Source: Brevipalpus yothersi
Taxonomy: Eukaryota; Arthropoda; Arachnida; Trombidiformes; Tenuipalpidae
Reading direction: 5' to 3'
NCBI GenBank assembly: GCA_003956705.1
Contig: QZCP01000325.1
Span: 23,862-87,861 of the forward strand
Length of the DNA: 64,000 nucleotides
This document shows positions 1 to 14,476 of the stretch, piece by piece. The position numbers and the translations under genes were made by a program. The notes under the pieces are model-generated. The model did not search any database, had not been told where the DNA came from, and saw only the letters and a program-made list of their open reading frames with translations. Position 1 is the first letter of the stretch; every line of letters begins with the position of its first letter.

Positions 1-76
<76 letters not shown>
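1..76. repeat. (TC)n microsatellite at window start
   Basis: An uninterrupted TC dinucleotide tract of about 38 units opens the window and probably continues upstream. It is followed by imperfect CT-rich DNA to about 220. Confidence 0.95.
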
Positions 77-79
<3 letters not shown>

Positions 80-928
80 CTATTCTTTCATCTTCATACT
101 CTCTCTTCTTTCGATTTCCTATTCCTTTCCCTTCCTTGACCTCGTCTAAGAGATGCTGTTCAAAGATGATGTGTGTTGCTCCTTCCTGTTCTCTCTCTTT
201 CTCTCTCTCTCTCAAGCCCCTCTTCCTTAGCCTGGGCCGTCCGACTCTTGATCAACTTGCCTTTAATCAGCGCCATTAGCTTCCGATGTGATATGTTTTC
301 ATGAATTCACTTCCAAAAACGATCGTAAATTTTGCTCTCATACAGTATTTATATACATTATTGTCAACTCACTTTGAATACATATTTTTTTTATTCATTC
401 ATTAATTTACACATGCAACTCAGTTTTTCTGTTTCTCAAACATATATTCGGTAAGTGGCCTCAGCTTTCGCTTCATCTTATTTACTTCTCTGCTTTGTTT
501 TCATTTCATTTCATGTGATTCTTGTGATTCTTCCATGCATGCTTGCTTGCTTCCTCGCTCTCTTTATCTCTTCTGTTCTTTTGGCTTACTTTGATTTTGT
601 CCCTTTTTCTACACCAATTCATGATGTATCTTGAATGATTGTCTCGGAACATCATACACATATGTGTGTGTATATATATATGGGTATCCGCATGTATGTC
701 CATTTGAATTTTGGATGCTTCACAATGAAAACATATTGATGAAGGTAGCCTCGACCCGTTGAAACCGGCTCCACAAGTGTGGACTGCTATGATTGCGGAA
801 GCGAGACATCAATCGACCTGCAATCAAGTTTCATATTATCGGACTTTTGGCCTTCATTCGATTTCGATAAATGTATATATGATCATGAACTTGAATTTTT
901 TTTCCAATGACCTCCTATGGTTGTTGAC

Positions 929-933
<5 letters not shown>

Positions 934-961
<28 letters not shown>
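934..961. repeat. (GA)n microsatellite
   Basis: Pure GA tract of 14 units, one of the fewer tracts with GA rather than CT on the + strand. Confidence 0.9.
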
Positions 962-964
<3 letters not shown>

Positions 965-1326
965 CTTTCACCCCTCTGTATTTTTGAACTCCATATTAGC
1001 CTATAAATAAAAACCCCCCTAACTGATCGAACACTCGTCGATGTACATCGATCGGAATGAGGAACCAAATGGGATAGATTCGGTGGGCTCCCCAAAAACC
1101 TCAGCCTAGGCCTCGCTTGGCCTTTCACCATTCTCCAAGCTCAGATCGTCAATTGTCATTCGATTCATATTGATCCGTTGGCCTGCCTTTCTCTCTCTCT
1201 CTCTCTTCAGTCCACTACTGGTGACAAAAACGGACAATTCCTGCTGAAAATGTACGGAAAAGCCGATTTTGCATCGCTCAAGCGGAATAACTGAGGCCAA
1301 CTGCAGCATCCCTCTGCTTCCTAGTT

Positions 1327-1329
<3 letters not shown>

Positions 1330-1363
<34 letters not shown>
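1330..1363. repeat. (TC)n microsatellite
   Basis: Pure TC tract of about 17 units followed by imperfect TTTCTC repeats to about 1383. Confidence 0.9.
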
Positions 1364-1370
<7 letters not shown>

Positions 1371-1935
1371 TTTCTTTCTCTCTTATAACTTTATTGAAAA
1401 GCAATATTTTTAGTTTGTCTCTCTCTCTTCCTCTTCCCTCTCCCTTGAACACATACACATAATAATAATGGATCAATGCTGCCAGCGATATTGACATTTA
1501 TCCGCGTCTGGCACGCGCCAAAGTGCCATGGGCCACTCTTGGACCTCACTCTTCGCATAGGGGTGAAAGAGGAGGGAGGAGGGGTGGTGAAGATGAAGGA
1601 AGGCTACCATTACTACAACATAGATGTGTAGATGTGTGTGATGTAGGAAAGAAGAATCATCCATGACCACTCATCCCTGATGTGGATGTGAGTCCCAATC
1701 AGCATAACATCCAACAACACCATCATCAGCATAGGACGATGTATGTGTGTGTACGAGAGAGAGAGAACAGTCAAATGGCCTGTCCAATGGCACAAACTTT
1801 TTCGGGGGATTTCGATCAATCGTTTTCTCTTCCTCTTTGCTCCTATACATTGGTCCTCAACCGATTTTGAATTTGATAAATTCACTTCCTCACACTCAAA
1901 TCTCTCTCTTATGCCTCTTGAATAACACACTAAGT

Positions 1936-1938
<3 letters not shown>

Positions 1939-1977
<39 letters not shown>
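1939..1977. repeat. (AG)n microsatellite
   Basis: Pure AG tract of about 19 units. Confidence 0.9.
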
Positions 1978-1981
<4 letters not shown>

Positions 1982-2945
1982 GAAAGAATAATCGGTAAAC
2001 AGTCTGAATAATAATAATATCAGTCAGATTCAGAAGTAAAAGTATTGAAAGAGTGACAATGAGATCATGACCACAGGACGCGTGGAATGGGTAAACACAT
2101 TATTCAATCTCAATGTAAATGTGATTTCAAGTCAATGTCTTTCTATGACTTTTTTTCTCTCTCTCATTTCTTACCATGTTAGCATGTCGAAGCGCTTTTT
2201 CCCTCAGTAAAAGAGAGAGAGAAAGTAAATTGATATTCTTGTGGGTGAAGAGAAACTGTTTATGAGACAAGCAGAAGTTACTTTTGAAAACAATTTAACC
2301 ATTCAAGATAGAAAGGAAGGAAGAAAACGGAAATGGAAACAATCCTTGACCAAAATCCTTTGATGATGTATATAAGCTGATCAAGAAGACGTAGTTTTAC
2401 AGATGATGATATCTTATTCACACCGAGAATCACTCTCTTTTAACCTCATTTCGATGACGAATAACACTTTTTACAGCCGTTTGATTGTAGTGATTTAGAG
2501 AGAGAGAAAGAAAAGAAAAAAGATGAAAAAGTTGAGAAAATGGTCAAAAAGCTGTACATTCATCTCTATTGTATCTATTATCTTGTTAGGTGAATGATAC
2601 ACTAAGCTGTCATGTTGAATTGCGTAAGAAAGTGAATATAAAGTACAGTATTAACATCTTTCTCTGCTCAAGATGAACTGCTTTTTTGTGGGCCATCAAG
2701 GTGCAAGGATCACAGTAAGATTGTACGATGATGGTCATAATAGATTCAGACTACTTGAACGGACATTGAATCAGTGGCGATTTTGTGGCCTGAGCACGGG
2801 AATATTAACTAGACTGTGAGAGGGTGAAAAAGAGGGATGCCTTTGATTTGTGGAGGAGACGAAGCCGGAGACAGAATGAGGCAAACAAGACGAATGAAGT
2901 CTGATGGGACAAATAATAAAGATCCTTCTAGTAACTCCTTGGTTC

Positions 2946-2950
<5 letters not shown>

Positions 2951-2990
<40 letters not shown>
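2951..2990. repeat. (CT)n microsatellite
   Basis: Pure CT tract of 20 units. Confidence 0.9.
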
Positions 2991-2994
<4 letters not shown>

Positions 2995-3855
2995 ATCTTT
3001 CGATTATTGCAATTTCAAATACTCTCGAAGTAAACATCTTTCTCTGTTCTTTATCCTTTCCTTTGCGTTTCCTTTCACCTTTTTTCCCACTGGACAAGGT
3101 CCGAGTAAAGTGGGAAAGAGAGAGGAGAGGTAGGAGAGGTAGGAGAGCCTCGCCTGTGGACCACTCACACAGTCACTCACTTTTTTTTCTCGGCCGATCC
3201 TGGGCCATTCCTCAGACTTGGGATGAAAGAAAAGGAAACGGAGAAAGTAATCTGTCCCCTCTCTTGGAGAAAATCCATAGATGACGGGACGAAGGAGGTG
3301 AGAGGGTTGAGAGAGAAGCTTGGGTAGGTGGTGAAGGAGGAGATGAAGGTGAGGCGGGGGTGGGTGGCGGCGATGTCGATGATGTCCGGCAGCGTGAGAG
3401 AAGGGTAAAAAAGCACTGGGTGCGTCTGCAGATGTGTGCGTTTATGTGTGTGGATCTGTTGTCATCAATTCATGATCGAGCGTCGATAGTGGATATTCGA
3501 AAGGCTTGGAGGTCTCTCCACGATCAATCGAGGAGTGCTCTCCTCTTTTAGGCCGGACATGGAAGCTGCTTCAGCAAACTTTCACTGGACATTCGGAAGG
3601 AGAGGGAAAAGAAAAAGAGTTAGCAAAGAGTGTTCCAGTCCACAACAATAAATGGCCACAGCGAATTTGATAAAAAGAGGGAGAGAGAGAGAAAGAGATC
3701 CCAAAGCTGTAAGTTTGGAAGGAAGTGACCTCTCACACAGAAGGACCCCTTTTCCTTGGGCCCCGATATTAGGAATGGACGCCAAAACGCCAAATGGTTG
3801 ACCAAAAGGGTGTTCAGAAGTGAGAGCCACAATAGAAAGTCTGTCCGGTCAGTTT

Positions 3856-3882
3856 TCTCTCTCTCTCTCTCTCTCTCTCTCT
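3856..3882. repeat. (TC)n microsatellite
   Basis: Pure TC tract of about 13 units. Confidence 0.9.
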
Positions 3883-5028
3883 TCTTATAGCCAGAACTGG
3901 CTAGCATTCGAGATTGAAAGTGACAAATCTTAAGCAGATTACACCGATAAATCAGAAATTATAGCTTTTCCAGCGAGTGTAAGAAATTGAAAGAAACTTC
4001 TTTCTCTCTCTCTCTCTCTTACACGCCATTTATCATTGAGCAAGTCTTTGCTAGTTTGTTCGCCTCGCTGGACTCTTCACTCTCTTTCTTTCTCTCTTTC
4101 TTTTTCTCATACATGTACACTTTCGCCTATGGGCCAAAAATGATCGCGCTTCTGCAATCACCACTTTCATGCCTTTATGCGTTATGATTGCTTCTCTTAC
4201 GATTTATGTGCATCACATTCATATAAATACATACATACATACATAGGTACACACAGACGTAGAGATCGCTTGCATGTGGACAAGATGCCGTTTGTTTTGG
4301 CCATGAGAATTTAACCGAAAACCTCTCCACTACTGTGTGTGTGTATGTATGTATGTAAACCCATTTGCATCCACTTTGTTCAACTTTCTCTCATCTGGCA
4401 TCTCTATGTGACTATATGTGCAACTTTGAACACTAAATTCTTCTTCCAAAACCTTATTCACTGGATACACATACACACGCAATCCTATGACTTTTCACCC
4501 CTAATCTGGTCACCAAATCTCTAGCTAAGGTTACACATTCATTCTCACAGAAGGTCTCTCTCCCTCTCTTTCTTTTACTCTCTCTTTTACTCTCTTTTTC
4601 TTTCCAAACTAAAAGTGACCGAAAAGGTTATCCAACCCGAAATCTCATTTCCCCACGTGATGCAACAGAGAGAGAAAGAAGCCTTTTTTCCCTCTCTCTC
4701 TCTCTCTCTCTCATTGCTCAACTTTTGTCCATGAACTCTCACCTGAATACATACATACATACATGTATATATACTGCATGAGAGCGATGAGTATACACAC
4801 ATACATACCCACAATCTGAGCTCACCCAAAATTCTGTACACACACACACATACACAATTGCCCCTCACTCACACACACATATACATGTATTCCAGTCTTC
4901 TCAGAATTCTCACATGAATAGTTTTCATGGAGAAAGAGAGATATTCACACAGAGAGTCGATATAAAAGATGGAAGCGTTCAGGAGAAGAGAGAGAGAGAA
5001 AGAGACCGAGAAAGAGACTGAGAAAGAG

Positions 5029-5031
<3 letters not shown>

Positions 5032-5070
<39 letters not shown>
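5032..5070. repeat. (GA)n microsatellite
   Basis: Pure GA tract of about 19 units, preceded by degenerate GA-rich repeats from about 4989. It lies 120 bases from a TC tract of opposite sense (5189-5227), so the two could pair as a long hairpin. Confidence 0.9.
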
Positions 5071-5073
<3 letters not shown>

Positions 5074-5185
5074 AAGAGGGGGGAGAGAATGCACGAAAGA
5101 TTTTCAAGGTTGCCCTCGTATGTCGATGCCCTTTTTCTCTCTCTCTCTTTTCGCCCCCCGTTCAGAGAGAGTCAGTTCATCGCTC

Positions 5186-5188
<3 letters not shown>

Positions 5189-5227
<39 letters not shown>
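5189..5227. repeat. (TC)n microsatellite
   Basis: Pure TC tract of about 19 units, complementary to the GA tract at 5032-5070. Confidence 0.9.
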
Positions 5228-5231
<4 letters not shown>

Positions 5232-5537
5232 GTGTGTGTTCGCCCGCCACCCCCACGAGAGGTGGAGGGGTGGAGGGGGGAGAGAGAGAGCGGGCCCCAA
5301 GGTCTCTCCCCCCACCTTCTTGGCTGTGTCGATGACCCGGCATGGCGCTACCATCGACTCTGTCCTTTTCCATTTTCATTTCCCCCTTTTCCTGGCCCCT
5401 CTTTCTGGTCTTCTTTTCCCTCTTCAAGGTATGGGCTTCAATCAATTGGGCGCCTTCCACAGGCTCCCAGTTAGCTCCACCCATAGGGGGCACGAGAGTG
5501 GGGAATGAGTGGCGGGGGAAAGTAAAAGATCTCTCAA

Positions 5538-5539
<2 letters not shown>

Positions 5540-5569
<30 letters not shown>
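5540..5569. repeat. (TC)n microsatellite
   Basis: Pure TC tract of 15 units, followed by GA-rich sequence at 5610-5643. Confidence 0.9.
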
Positions 5570-5572
<3 letters not shown>

Positions 5573-6344
5573 CCGGATCACGCTGCTGCTGCTGATGGCA
5601 TTCATATCACAGAGAGTAAAGAGAGAGAGTAGAGAGAGAGAGACTCCCTCAGCATCTTCATCTTGGTGAATGTGTATTGCTTTGAGAGTTGCAAAAATCT
5701 TCACTCTTTGCCTACCAGGTTCACAGTTCTCTTCATCATTTTCTCTTCTCTTCTCATCTCTTCTTCTATCATCTTCGGCCTTTTCGGGTAGCTTCATTCT
5801 CTACCACTTGACTGATCAACATTTGCTTCGCCAGTTTTTTTTCGTACTGTGATCAGAGAGAAAAAATTTTTTCACTCTCTCTCTTTTCTCTCACTCACTT
5901 GTGTGTCCTGTTAAAATTGAGAGTTTTTCGTATTGACAAGACAGTGTGTTGAGAGTAACGACAACGGTACAGTTTAATAGAGAGAGAAGAACGGAACAAG
6001 AAGAAGAAGAAGAAGAGCTGATATAAGTTATTATGATAAAATGTGTACACTTTTAGTCATCTATTCAATATACAACTACATGAAAACTTTCGATTATTAT
6101 TATTATTGTAATTCGTTGACATCCAATCAAAATATATAATCATTTTGAGTATATTTGCGATTTGTTTTGTCTTCAAAATTCATCAGCTTGCATTTGTGAT
6201 TATATATTTAACTTCATCGGTGATTAAGTGGAGAAGTGATATTCTTCCGCTTTTAACTTGAGAAAATATTTCCACCACCTTATACACATTGAAGAAGATA
6301 GAGAAAAGATATATCTTCTTCTTCTTCATTATTAATTATTTATC

Positions 6345-7475
6345 ATGATTCTAAGTGAAAAAGATCTACAATTGTTATCATCCATGTCATCTCAAAATAT
6401 ATCCTCTGAAGCCGACTCCAGTTTTAAGGATAATGAACTCAAAATTGGTTAGTTAAATTGTATCTCTTCTCTCCATCCTCTCTTCGCTCCTTTTCCAAAT
6501 TCTCATCCATCCATCCATCCATCCATCCATCTCTCCCTCTCTTTCTCCATCTCTGGATGATGGTGTCGATGCTTTTTGATCGAGAAAAAATTTCATCAAA
6601 TCAAGCCAATTTTGCTAAGAAATTCTGAGTGTTTCCCATGAGTGTCATTTCGATTTTCGTGTAAATATGTGTGTGCAATAATGTCGATATTCTTGCAAAA
6701 AGAATTTTCATCATCTTCTTCTCTTATCTTGTGCATTTCGGGAGTTCCAAGAGCAGTTCACTGGATCTCTCTGTTTCTCTTGTATGAACATCCAGAAAGA
6801 GAGAGACTTTTCCCTTGGTATAAGTGAGAGTGTCTCGGCGTTCTCGTTTTTCGATCGATTTTGACAGAGCTGTCTATCAACACAAATTCACATAGATATA
6901 TATACTAAGAGAGAGAGAAAAAGAGAGAGTGTAAGAGTAGAACTGGAAATAATGTGACCAAAATAGGAACTTCGTGTCCTTGTCCTTGCCCTTGCCCTTG
7001 CTTTTTCACGTATACCTCTCTCTCGCTCTTCATCTTTTACCATACAGTAGCAAGCATGCATACTTGATTGTAAAGGGAAAGAGTAAAGAGAATCACAATT
7101 CACAAGCTTCAACCTCTACCAAGTAGTACTACTACTACTACTACTACTACTGTGTTATGTGTTCAATATCATAGTGTTGAAAATACAATGTTTCTCATTT
7201 ACTAATTTGAGCATATCTTTTTATTTCTCTATCCATCTTTATCGGTGTCATCTTGATTCGACATGTGATCAATACAGAATTCGACGGGACCACAGTTTTG
7301 TGCCGGGTTTGTGGAGACCGAGCATCAGGATTTCATTACGGCGTCCATTCTTGCGAAGGATGCAAAGTAAGTTTATACACACACATAAATACCATACATA
7401 CACACATACATACATATACAAGATTCCTTTTTTCTCTGTAACCTCATCAACTTGGTTTCCCTTCATTTTCCGGCC

Positions 7476-7572
<97 letters not shown>

Positions 7573-10500
7573 AACTTGTTTCGAGCTCTCTTTACTCTGC
7601 TCTTTTTTTCTCTCTCTCTTCTCTTTCCAACCTGTTCTCTCCCTTTTTTCCCATACATATACGCGTACATACATGTACGTATACATACATATACACACCA
7701 CCAACGCTGATATGGTGGTTCATGTCCGATCCATGGCCACCATGAATCAAGCCAGCGAAAAGTGCACATATACACATACTTGCACGATATATATATAAAT
7801 AAGCATATGCACACTAACTCAATGGTGTATCTTTTTCTCTCTTTTCTCTGTCTATTTTTACAGGGATTTTTCCGAAGAAGCATTCAACAGAAAATCCAAT
7901 ATCGTCCATGTACTAAGAATCAGCAATGTTCTATACTGAGAATTAATCGAAATCGCTGTCAATATTGTAGACTCAAAAAGTGTATCGCCGTTGGAATGTC
8001 TCGAGACGGTAAGTTTATCTTTTTATTATTATCTACACTCATTTGGGCTGAACGCATGCATATATCATGATGTATATATGGAAATATATTTTTTATTCTG
8101 ATGATGTGATGATCACATATATACTATGGTTCATGACGATTGAGGAAGGAATCACAATTCAATGTTAATCGTATCATAATCACGTATAAAGCATATTAAT
8201 TAGAGTCCATGTTTTCCCGCTCGGACTATTGAGGAGATACATATACACAGTTTGCATGACCATTTCGGAGGACGATTACAGAACACAAGAGCTTATCAGT
8301 GTCCTCGAGATAGATAGATAGATATAGATAGATAGGAGGATGACATTTGCGTATGATCACTAATTGCAATTATTCCTCCCAATCTAAGTTAGTTAGTGAA
8401 GTTTGGCAAGGTCATTCTCACTCTATGTGTGTGTGAGAGAGAGAGACTCATCAGCTTCTGTGAATTTATGTACATGTTCCCTCAAGATCTGTGTGAAGTG
8501 AGAGACCTTGTCCTTGTCTCTGAACACTTTTTCTCTCATCTCAGATGTATACTCTCTCTTCAATATATATACATGCAGACGCACAAATTATACACATAGA
8601 CATTTAGTTATATGAGCGAAAAAGAGGAGCAAAAAGTAGAGAGAGATAATTTTTGACCCAAACTTGAGGTCACATTCCTCTTGTTTCAACTTGTTGGACT
8701 TTTACTCTCTCTTCTCTCTCTCTTCTCTCTTCTTCTGCCTAATAGGCTACCGCTGAGAAAAGCGGAGCATTTCTTCTTCATCTTCCCACTGCATGTCAAA
8801 CTGAATACCACTCATTCATACCATTTTCTCACTGACCATGATACTTTCTCTCTCTGTGCATATTCGTTTGACCGTTTCAAAAGATTTTACTAGTCAATAT
8901 TTCAAAACATACACACATAAACGCATTTTAGGGCCGTCTTGTGGTCAAATCTTTGTTCGGCATCGAATTATCATTTCCGACACCCGCAGTTCAAGCATCT
9001 CTCTTTCTCTCACTCTTTTTTCTGCCATAGACGTAGGAGTTTGAATGACGGATGAGCTTGAAATCCTTTTTCCTCCAAGCTCAATGACCTCTTTCTTTCT
9101 CCTCCTCCTCCTCTCTCTCTCTCCCTAATCGAACATGAAGAAAAATGAACTCTCATTATCAATCCATTTGTATGGAAAAAAATTTTTTCATCCTCCTTTC
9201 TTATCATTTCTTCCAAAAATTGAAGCCCTCCAATACAATCATAGCTTTCTCACCTCTTCCCAAAGTTCCTTACAACCCATATTATCTTTATTTTCAATCA
9301 ACCCATCTCATCACCTATCTAATCGGTCAGATTTACAAATGTTTTATATCAAACACCAACATTCTCTCTCTCTCCCTCTCTTTATCTGAACAACACTTAT
9401 TGAAAAAATTGAAAAGTCAATAATTATCTGATCGTTCTCACAAACAAGTGTGTATGTCTAACTCACCCAATCTCCACCACTAACTTTTCAAGGACCTCTC
9501 TCTCCCCTCATCTATGGAGTCTCTCTCTCTCTATCTGTGTATATTTTCTGCGTATATATATCTCATCCATTCTCTGAATATCATGAAACGAAACGAAAAC
9601 TCTATTTAATTTTGAGTAATGGAGTGACACCAATAGTGCGGCCACCGTCAATGGTGGAACTTACATTGAAGTTACATATTTTCCTTGCCATTATCAATTA
9701 TAAAAGCTTGGTGAGAGAGATAGATGATGAAATCGATTGAAGGCTTCAATTTGAAGCCGTACACTTACAATGAGTAGCACTGGATGTCGCCAGTATGCCC
9801 TTTTCACATTCAAAACACGAAAACTGAGCTAGAAGTGAGAGGGAAAAGAAGTGTACGAAGGGGAATGCCAATGCCAAGGCCAGCGAGAAAGAGAAGAGAG
9901 AGAGAGAGAGAGAATCTGTGTACGAATATATACATAGGAGCTACTGCTATAGCTGGTAGCTATAGCCATTGGAAAATGAGATGAGAAGTGTGTATGTGTG
10001 TGTGAGAGAGAGAGACCTTCATACAATATATTAAGCCCATAGAAGAGATCATTTTTTTACAAGTGTAACCTTCGATCATCTCTCTGGTTCTAAATACGTT
10101 TGAAACTTACACACACCCCATCTCAACATACTAGGACCATCGTTCTATCCACACAGAGTCTTTATCAGTGGCTCTCGGTGTAAATCGTTTCCACTCTCTC
10201 TCTCTCACTTTGACTACCTTTCTCTCTCACTCTGTCTTGCTGTCTTGATCACTCTCTTCGTATAAATCATCAAGCGGACCTTCACCGGCTTATTTTTCAT
10301 TCTTCGGATGGACGGACATCGATATTCCACCGGTAAACATGCCAATTGCTTCGATATATCTATTTATATTATTTACCCACATCTCTCATTGCTTTTCTCC
10401 CTCTCTCCCTCTTTGACTCTCTCTCTTTCTTGTACCTTATCGTGTTTGATATCGTTTGTTCCGTTAGACATTTCGACACGATTGCCGATAAGTTCGTTGT

Positions 10501-10656
10501 TTTCAATTCTTATTTCCAATATTTTCGCCTCTGATCATTGCCAAAGTTGTCAATTAATCGCGACCACTTACTAGCTTATACCTTCTTATTGCTCGTTTTC
10601 CCTGAGAGTCCATGATGATTTCGAATTTCATGTTGTCAACGTCTCACTCGCTTCCT

Positions 10657-10700
<44 letters not shown>

Positions 10701-13700
10701 GATTTAGGATTATTTCCCACTGATGGGCTTGATAATAATCATCCTCCCTTGTATCAAGGATTTTCTCTCCATTTTACCTTCGAATGTTTTCCGATTCTTT
10801 TCCTCTCTTCCCATGTTAATTTTTCTCTTCTCATGTTCTCGGAATTTTTGAATGCGCACATATTTTTTCATCATCTTGCATCCCTTTATCACCAAACTAT
10901 TGCGTCAAATGATGAAGATGCGAATTAGTCACGAAAATCAATAAGATTTTCTCTGCTACAATTGGGTAGTCCATTTTATTTCCTTAAGAAAGTGAATTCA
11001 TAATCTTTATTTGATTACTTTTTTTTCGGCATCTTAATTATTCCTGATTCTCGACTTATTTACGGATGGGTATCTTAATCCTCACTCAAAAGCGTGATTA
11101 GCCACGATTATCATTCTCTCGTGTATTCTGTTGCTGAAGCTACTTGCCACCCTTCCATTGCTGATCTATCCATCCATCTCTCTCTCTCTCTTTTTCTCTC
11201 CTACAATCCTTTCGTTACAAGATGTTTTACCTTCACTTTCACTTTCTACCCTTTCGAGCAACTCATGTTCAATTTTTCCCGTAGCCTTGTAGCTTTTTTG
11301 ACTTCTCAATTAGCTCGACATGGAGAATGATTTGAAGTTTTTCACTTTCTCAAATGTTCATAGAGAAACATAAGAAAATGTGAAATCTCTAGTAATTTCA
11401 AACGCCACCCTCTCTCTCTGGCACCTATACCATTCATTCTCTCTCTCTCTCCCCTTTATATGATCATTACCTCATGGATTACTGTGCGTGTGTATTCCAT
11501 GTAATCTATACCACATTGATTAGATCCATTAGATCGTTTGACTTATAGCCTTGAATTGGTTGTCAGTTCTCAAGGACATCACAGACAATATTTACACAAG
11601 TCTGAAATCATATTTCCCAGACATTCGATAGAAAGAGAGAGAAAGAGAGAGAGAGAGAGAAAAGCTATAAATGGAGGTGGTAAAAAATCAAGTGATTTTG
11701 TTCCACAAATATTGATATTTGATTTTGAATCCCTTTTCTCATTCCTTTCTCTCTCTCTCTCAATCCTCCTGGTTTGTTTCTACTTTTTCTCGCTTATATA
11801 CGCATTTGATGAATCGATTATTGATCGTTATATTTTATGAATTTTATTTTTATTCCATCTTTTGCTGTCATAATCTGTCGATTTTGTGAACTTGAACTTA
11901 TGTTTCTGAAAGGGAAGCTAAAAAAAGCGAGAGACAGTGAGAATGTTTAAAGAATATCAGATACATCTTGTAAGTGAGAGACATGAGAATCGATTGAATC
12001 AACATTTTTTCCCTCCCTTTTCTCAGAAGAGCCACTTGATTGGCAAAAAAGTGCTATATGAGAGGATGTATATATACATGTATCATGAAATGGAATTGGA
12101 AAAATTGTCAATTCATCATAATCCTGGGATACTAAGGAGAATAATTATCATTTAATCAGATTGTTTAGTTGATTCATAAGTAATTTTTTTTCAAGAGCCC
12201 TCCATATATTTATAGTCATTCAGTCTTACCGCTTGATAGCTACTTGTCTTTGCCAAGAGAACAAAAAGTTACTAATCTTAACTGTTTCTGAATGTCAAAG
12301 TATATTGTCAGATCGAATAGACTGTGTGCCTCAGAGGGTGAGCATTCAATTCTGTTTTACTTCATACTTGTTGTGTATTATTTTTTTCTCCGATAATTTT
12401 ACCCAATTTTTTGACCAATTTATCTTTCCTAAATTCTACTATAAGCCTACTCGTAGATACAATTTTCCTTCTTCCCACATCAATTGATCCCTGTTTAGCC
12501 TCTGATTTTTGTCCCTACCTACAATTCACTTGGACAATTATGGTGGACCTTGGACACAGGATATTTATATATACATCCTGGAAAGAGTCATCAGAACTTG
12601 TCCATTTCCACTGAATTTTCCCTGGACATTAATCACACACATACCTGACATAGTGGAGAGAGAGAGAGAAAAAGAGAACCGGCAACCAGAGATGAGGGGA
12701 GGAAGAGAGATAGATCGTCCGTAGACATGCGGATTCTGATTATGGTGTATATGGTAGTAGAAGTAGTGCTAATAGTGTTTTTCGAAAGGGAAGAGAGCAG
12801 ACTGTCTTCCATCTTTCTCACTCGTTATTCTCTCTCATCGCTTGCATCATCCATAGAGAATGAGAGAGAGAGAGAGAGAAAAGGGAGAAAGTCGAAGATG
12901 TGGTAAATGTTCACTCGAAGGTATGGAACAAGAGAGAGAAATAGATGAAGGTTATCGAATAGGTTTCATGAAATGCGTATTTCGAGAAAGGTCAAGGATA
13001 AATCGATAGAATTCTTGTGTATATTCGAGTTCAAGTTCGCCTTTGTTCCCTCTTCATCCCACTTGCTTACTTTCTCTATCTATTTTTCTCTGTCTCTCCC
13101 TGTCTCTCTCTCTCTCTCTCTCGCTCTTCCTTTCTCATTTACTTTCAAATATCGATCGTATCGATCTTGTTGCCATATATATTGGGAGAACAATTAGAAA
13201 ATGTACCTATCTGATTACTGGAAGATCCTAGGGAATAATGTATTCTCCCTCATCTTTCAACTATCTCTCTTCTCTCTGAATGTCAGCAATTCTTTCTCAT
13301 GTTCTTCTTCTTCTTCATCATCATTTCCTGGAAAAAAACGCTATGAATATGTCAGCTCCTGAGTCTATTCGAAAAAAGAGTTTTCTATCTCTCTTTGTCT
13401 AGACCTTGAATCACTTTTTTCTCTCTCTTTATTCTACATAGCTCTTTCTCTCATTCTCAAAGTACTTGAACACAATCCATGTCATACTTTCACCAAGCCT
13501 AAAACCAAGTATTCTCTCTTTTTCTCTTCTATACTTTCTCCCGCCTCCATCCAATTAATTAAACTGATTATTCGCTATGGTCATCATTGTAGCGATCTCA
13601 TTGAACAGTGAGAATTGTACTATTGATTTGAAATGCAATTTTTCCTCCTCATCACTCAGATCGTTGGCACACTTGAATTGATTCGCTCTCTCTCTCTCTC

Positions 13701-14418
13701 TCTCTCTCTCTTTTGTCGTCGTCGTCCGATGACCTTTCCCACTTTCCTCATCCTTCCCTTCCTCTTCCGCAATCATGTCCCTATCTCGTTGTTTCAGCTT
13801 TCACAACTGTTCGCGCTCCCATTTTTTTTCGTTCGAGTCCTTCCTATTGGTAGGTCAAGTTCCGTTTCGAAATATCTCCCCAATTGCGGCTCATGTTGCC
13901 CTGAGATTGACGGCCAGTCCTTGATGAGCATCAGAATCGCTTCCATGCATCACCCACCCATGCAGCCTCACTCGCTTTACTGCGAGCTTGAGGGCCTCTT
14001 ACTGTCCTCATCCTTTGTGAAACGATGTACACCTCATGGTCCCACTCGCGTTTATGTGTGTGTGTCTAGGTGATCACTTCCGTGCTGATGATAGAATAAA
14101 AAAGAAATTTTCAACCACAGTTAAAAGAGAGAGCCATTCATCATCCATCCTCCAATCTCATTCATGGTACCTTGCCTCTGGAATCGTCTTTTATAGCTCA
14201 ATCAATTGCTATATCACATTGAAATTTATGTCTTTCCTTGTTCTCATTCTTTTTTGGTACTTTTCTCTTCTCCTTCCCCATGAGATTTATTCGAAAATGC
14301 ATTTATGTGTGTGTATGGGTACCCAAGATGCTGTATACTGTATCAGGTTTTGGTGGGGAAATTCCGGAATCTTCTTAAGAATTGGTCTCTCATTCTTTCT
14401 TACTTTACATGCTCACTC

Positions 14419-14476
<58 letters not shown>

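Larger units (their letters stand above)
77..6344. other. E75 upstream region, microsatellite-rich, no coding exon recognised
   Basis: About 6.3 kb upstream of the first E75 coding exon recognised here. Open frames seen here are mostly translations of CT/GA repeats (Ser-Leu or Arg-Glu runs) and are not supported as genes. The stretch presumably holds promoter, 5' UTR and perhaps alternative first exons, since E75 genes in insects use several promoters; none could be identified from sequence. Pure dinucleotide tracts are listed separately. An AAG-rich run lies at about 5998-6016. Confidence 0.6.

Noticed and set aside
1..76. Regular short repeats as a CRISPR array
   Set aside because: They are simple dinucleotide repeats without spacers, in a eukaryotic gene region.
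7269..7883. Long frames made of Ser-Leu or Arg-Glu repeats over CT/GA tracts (also at 1-5800, 14300-15200)
   Set aside because: They are translations of dinucleotide repeats, overlap E75 exons antisense or lie in introns, and have no other protein-like content.
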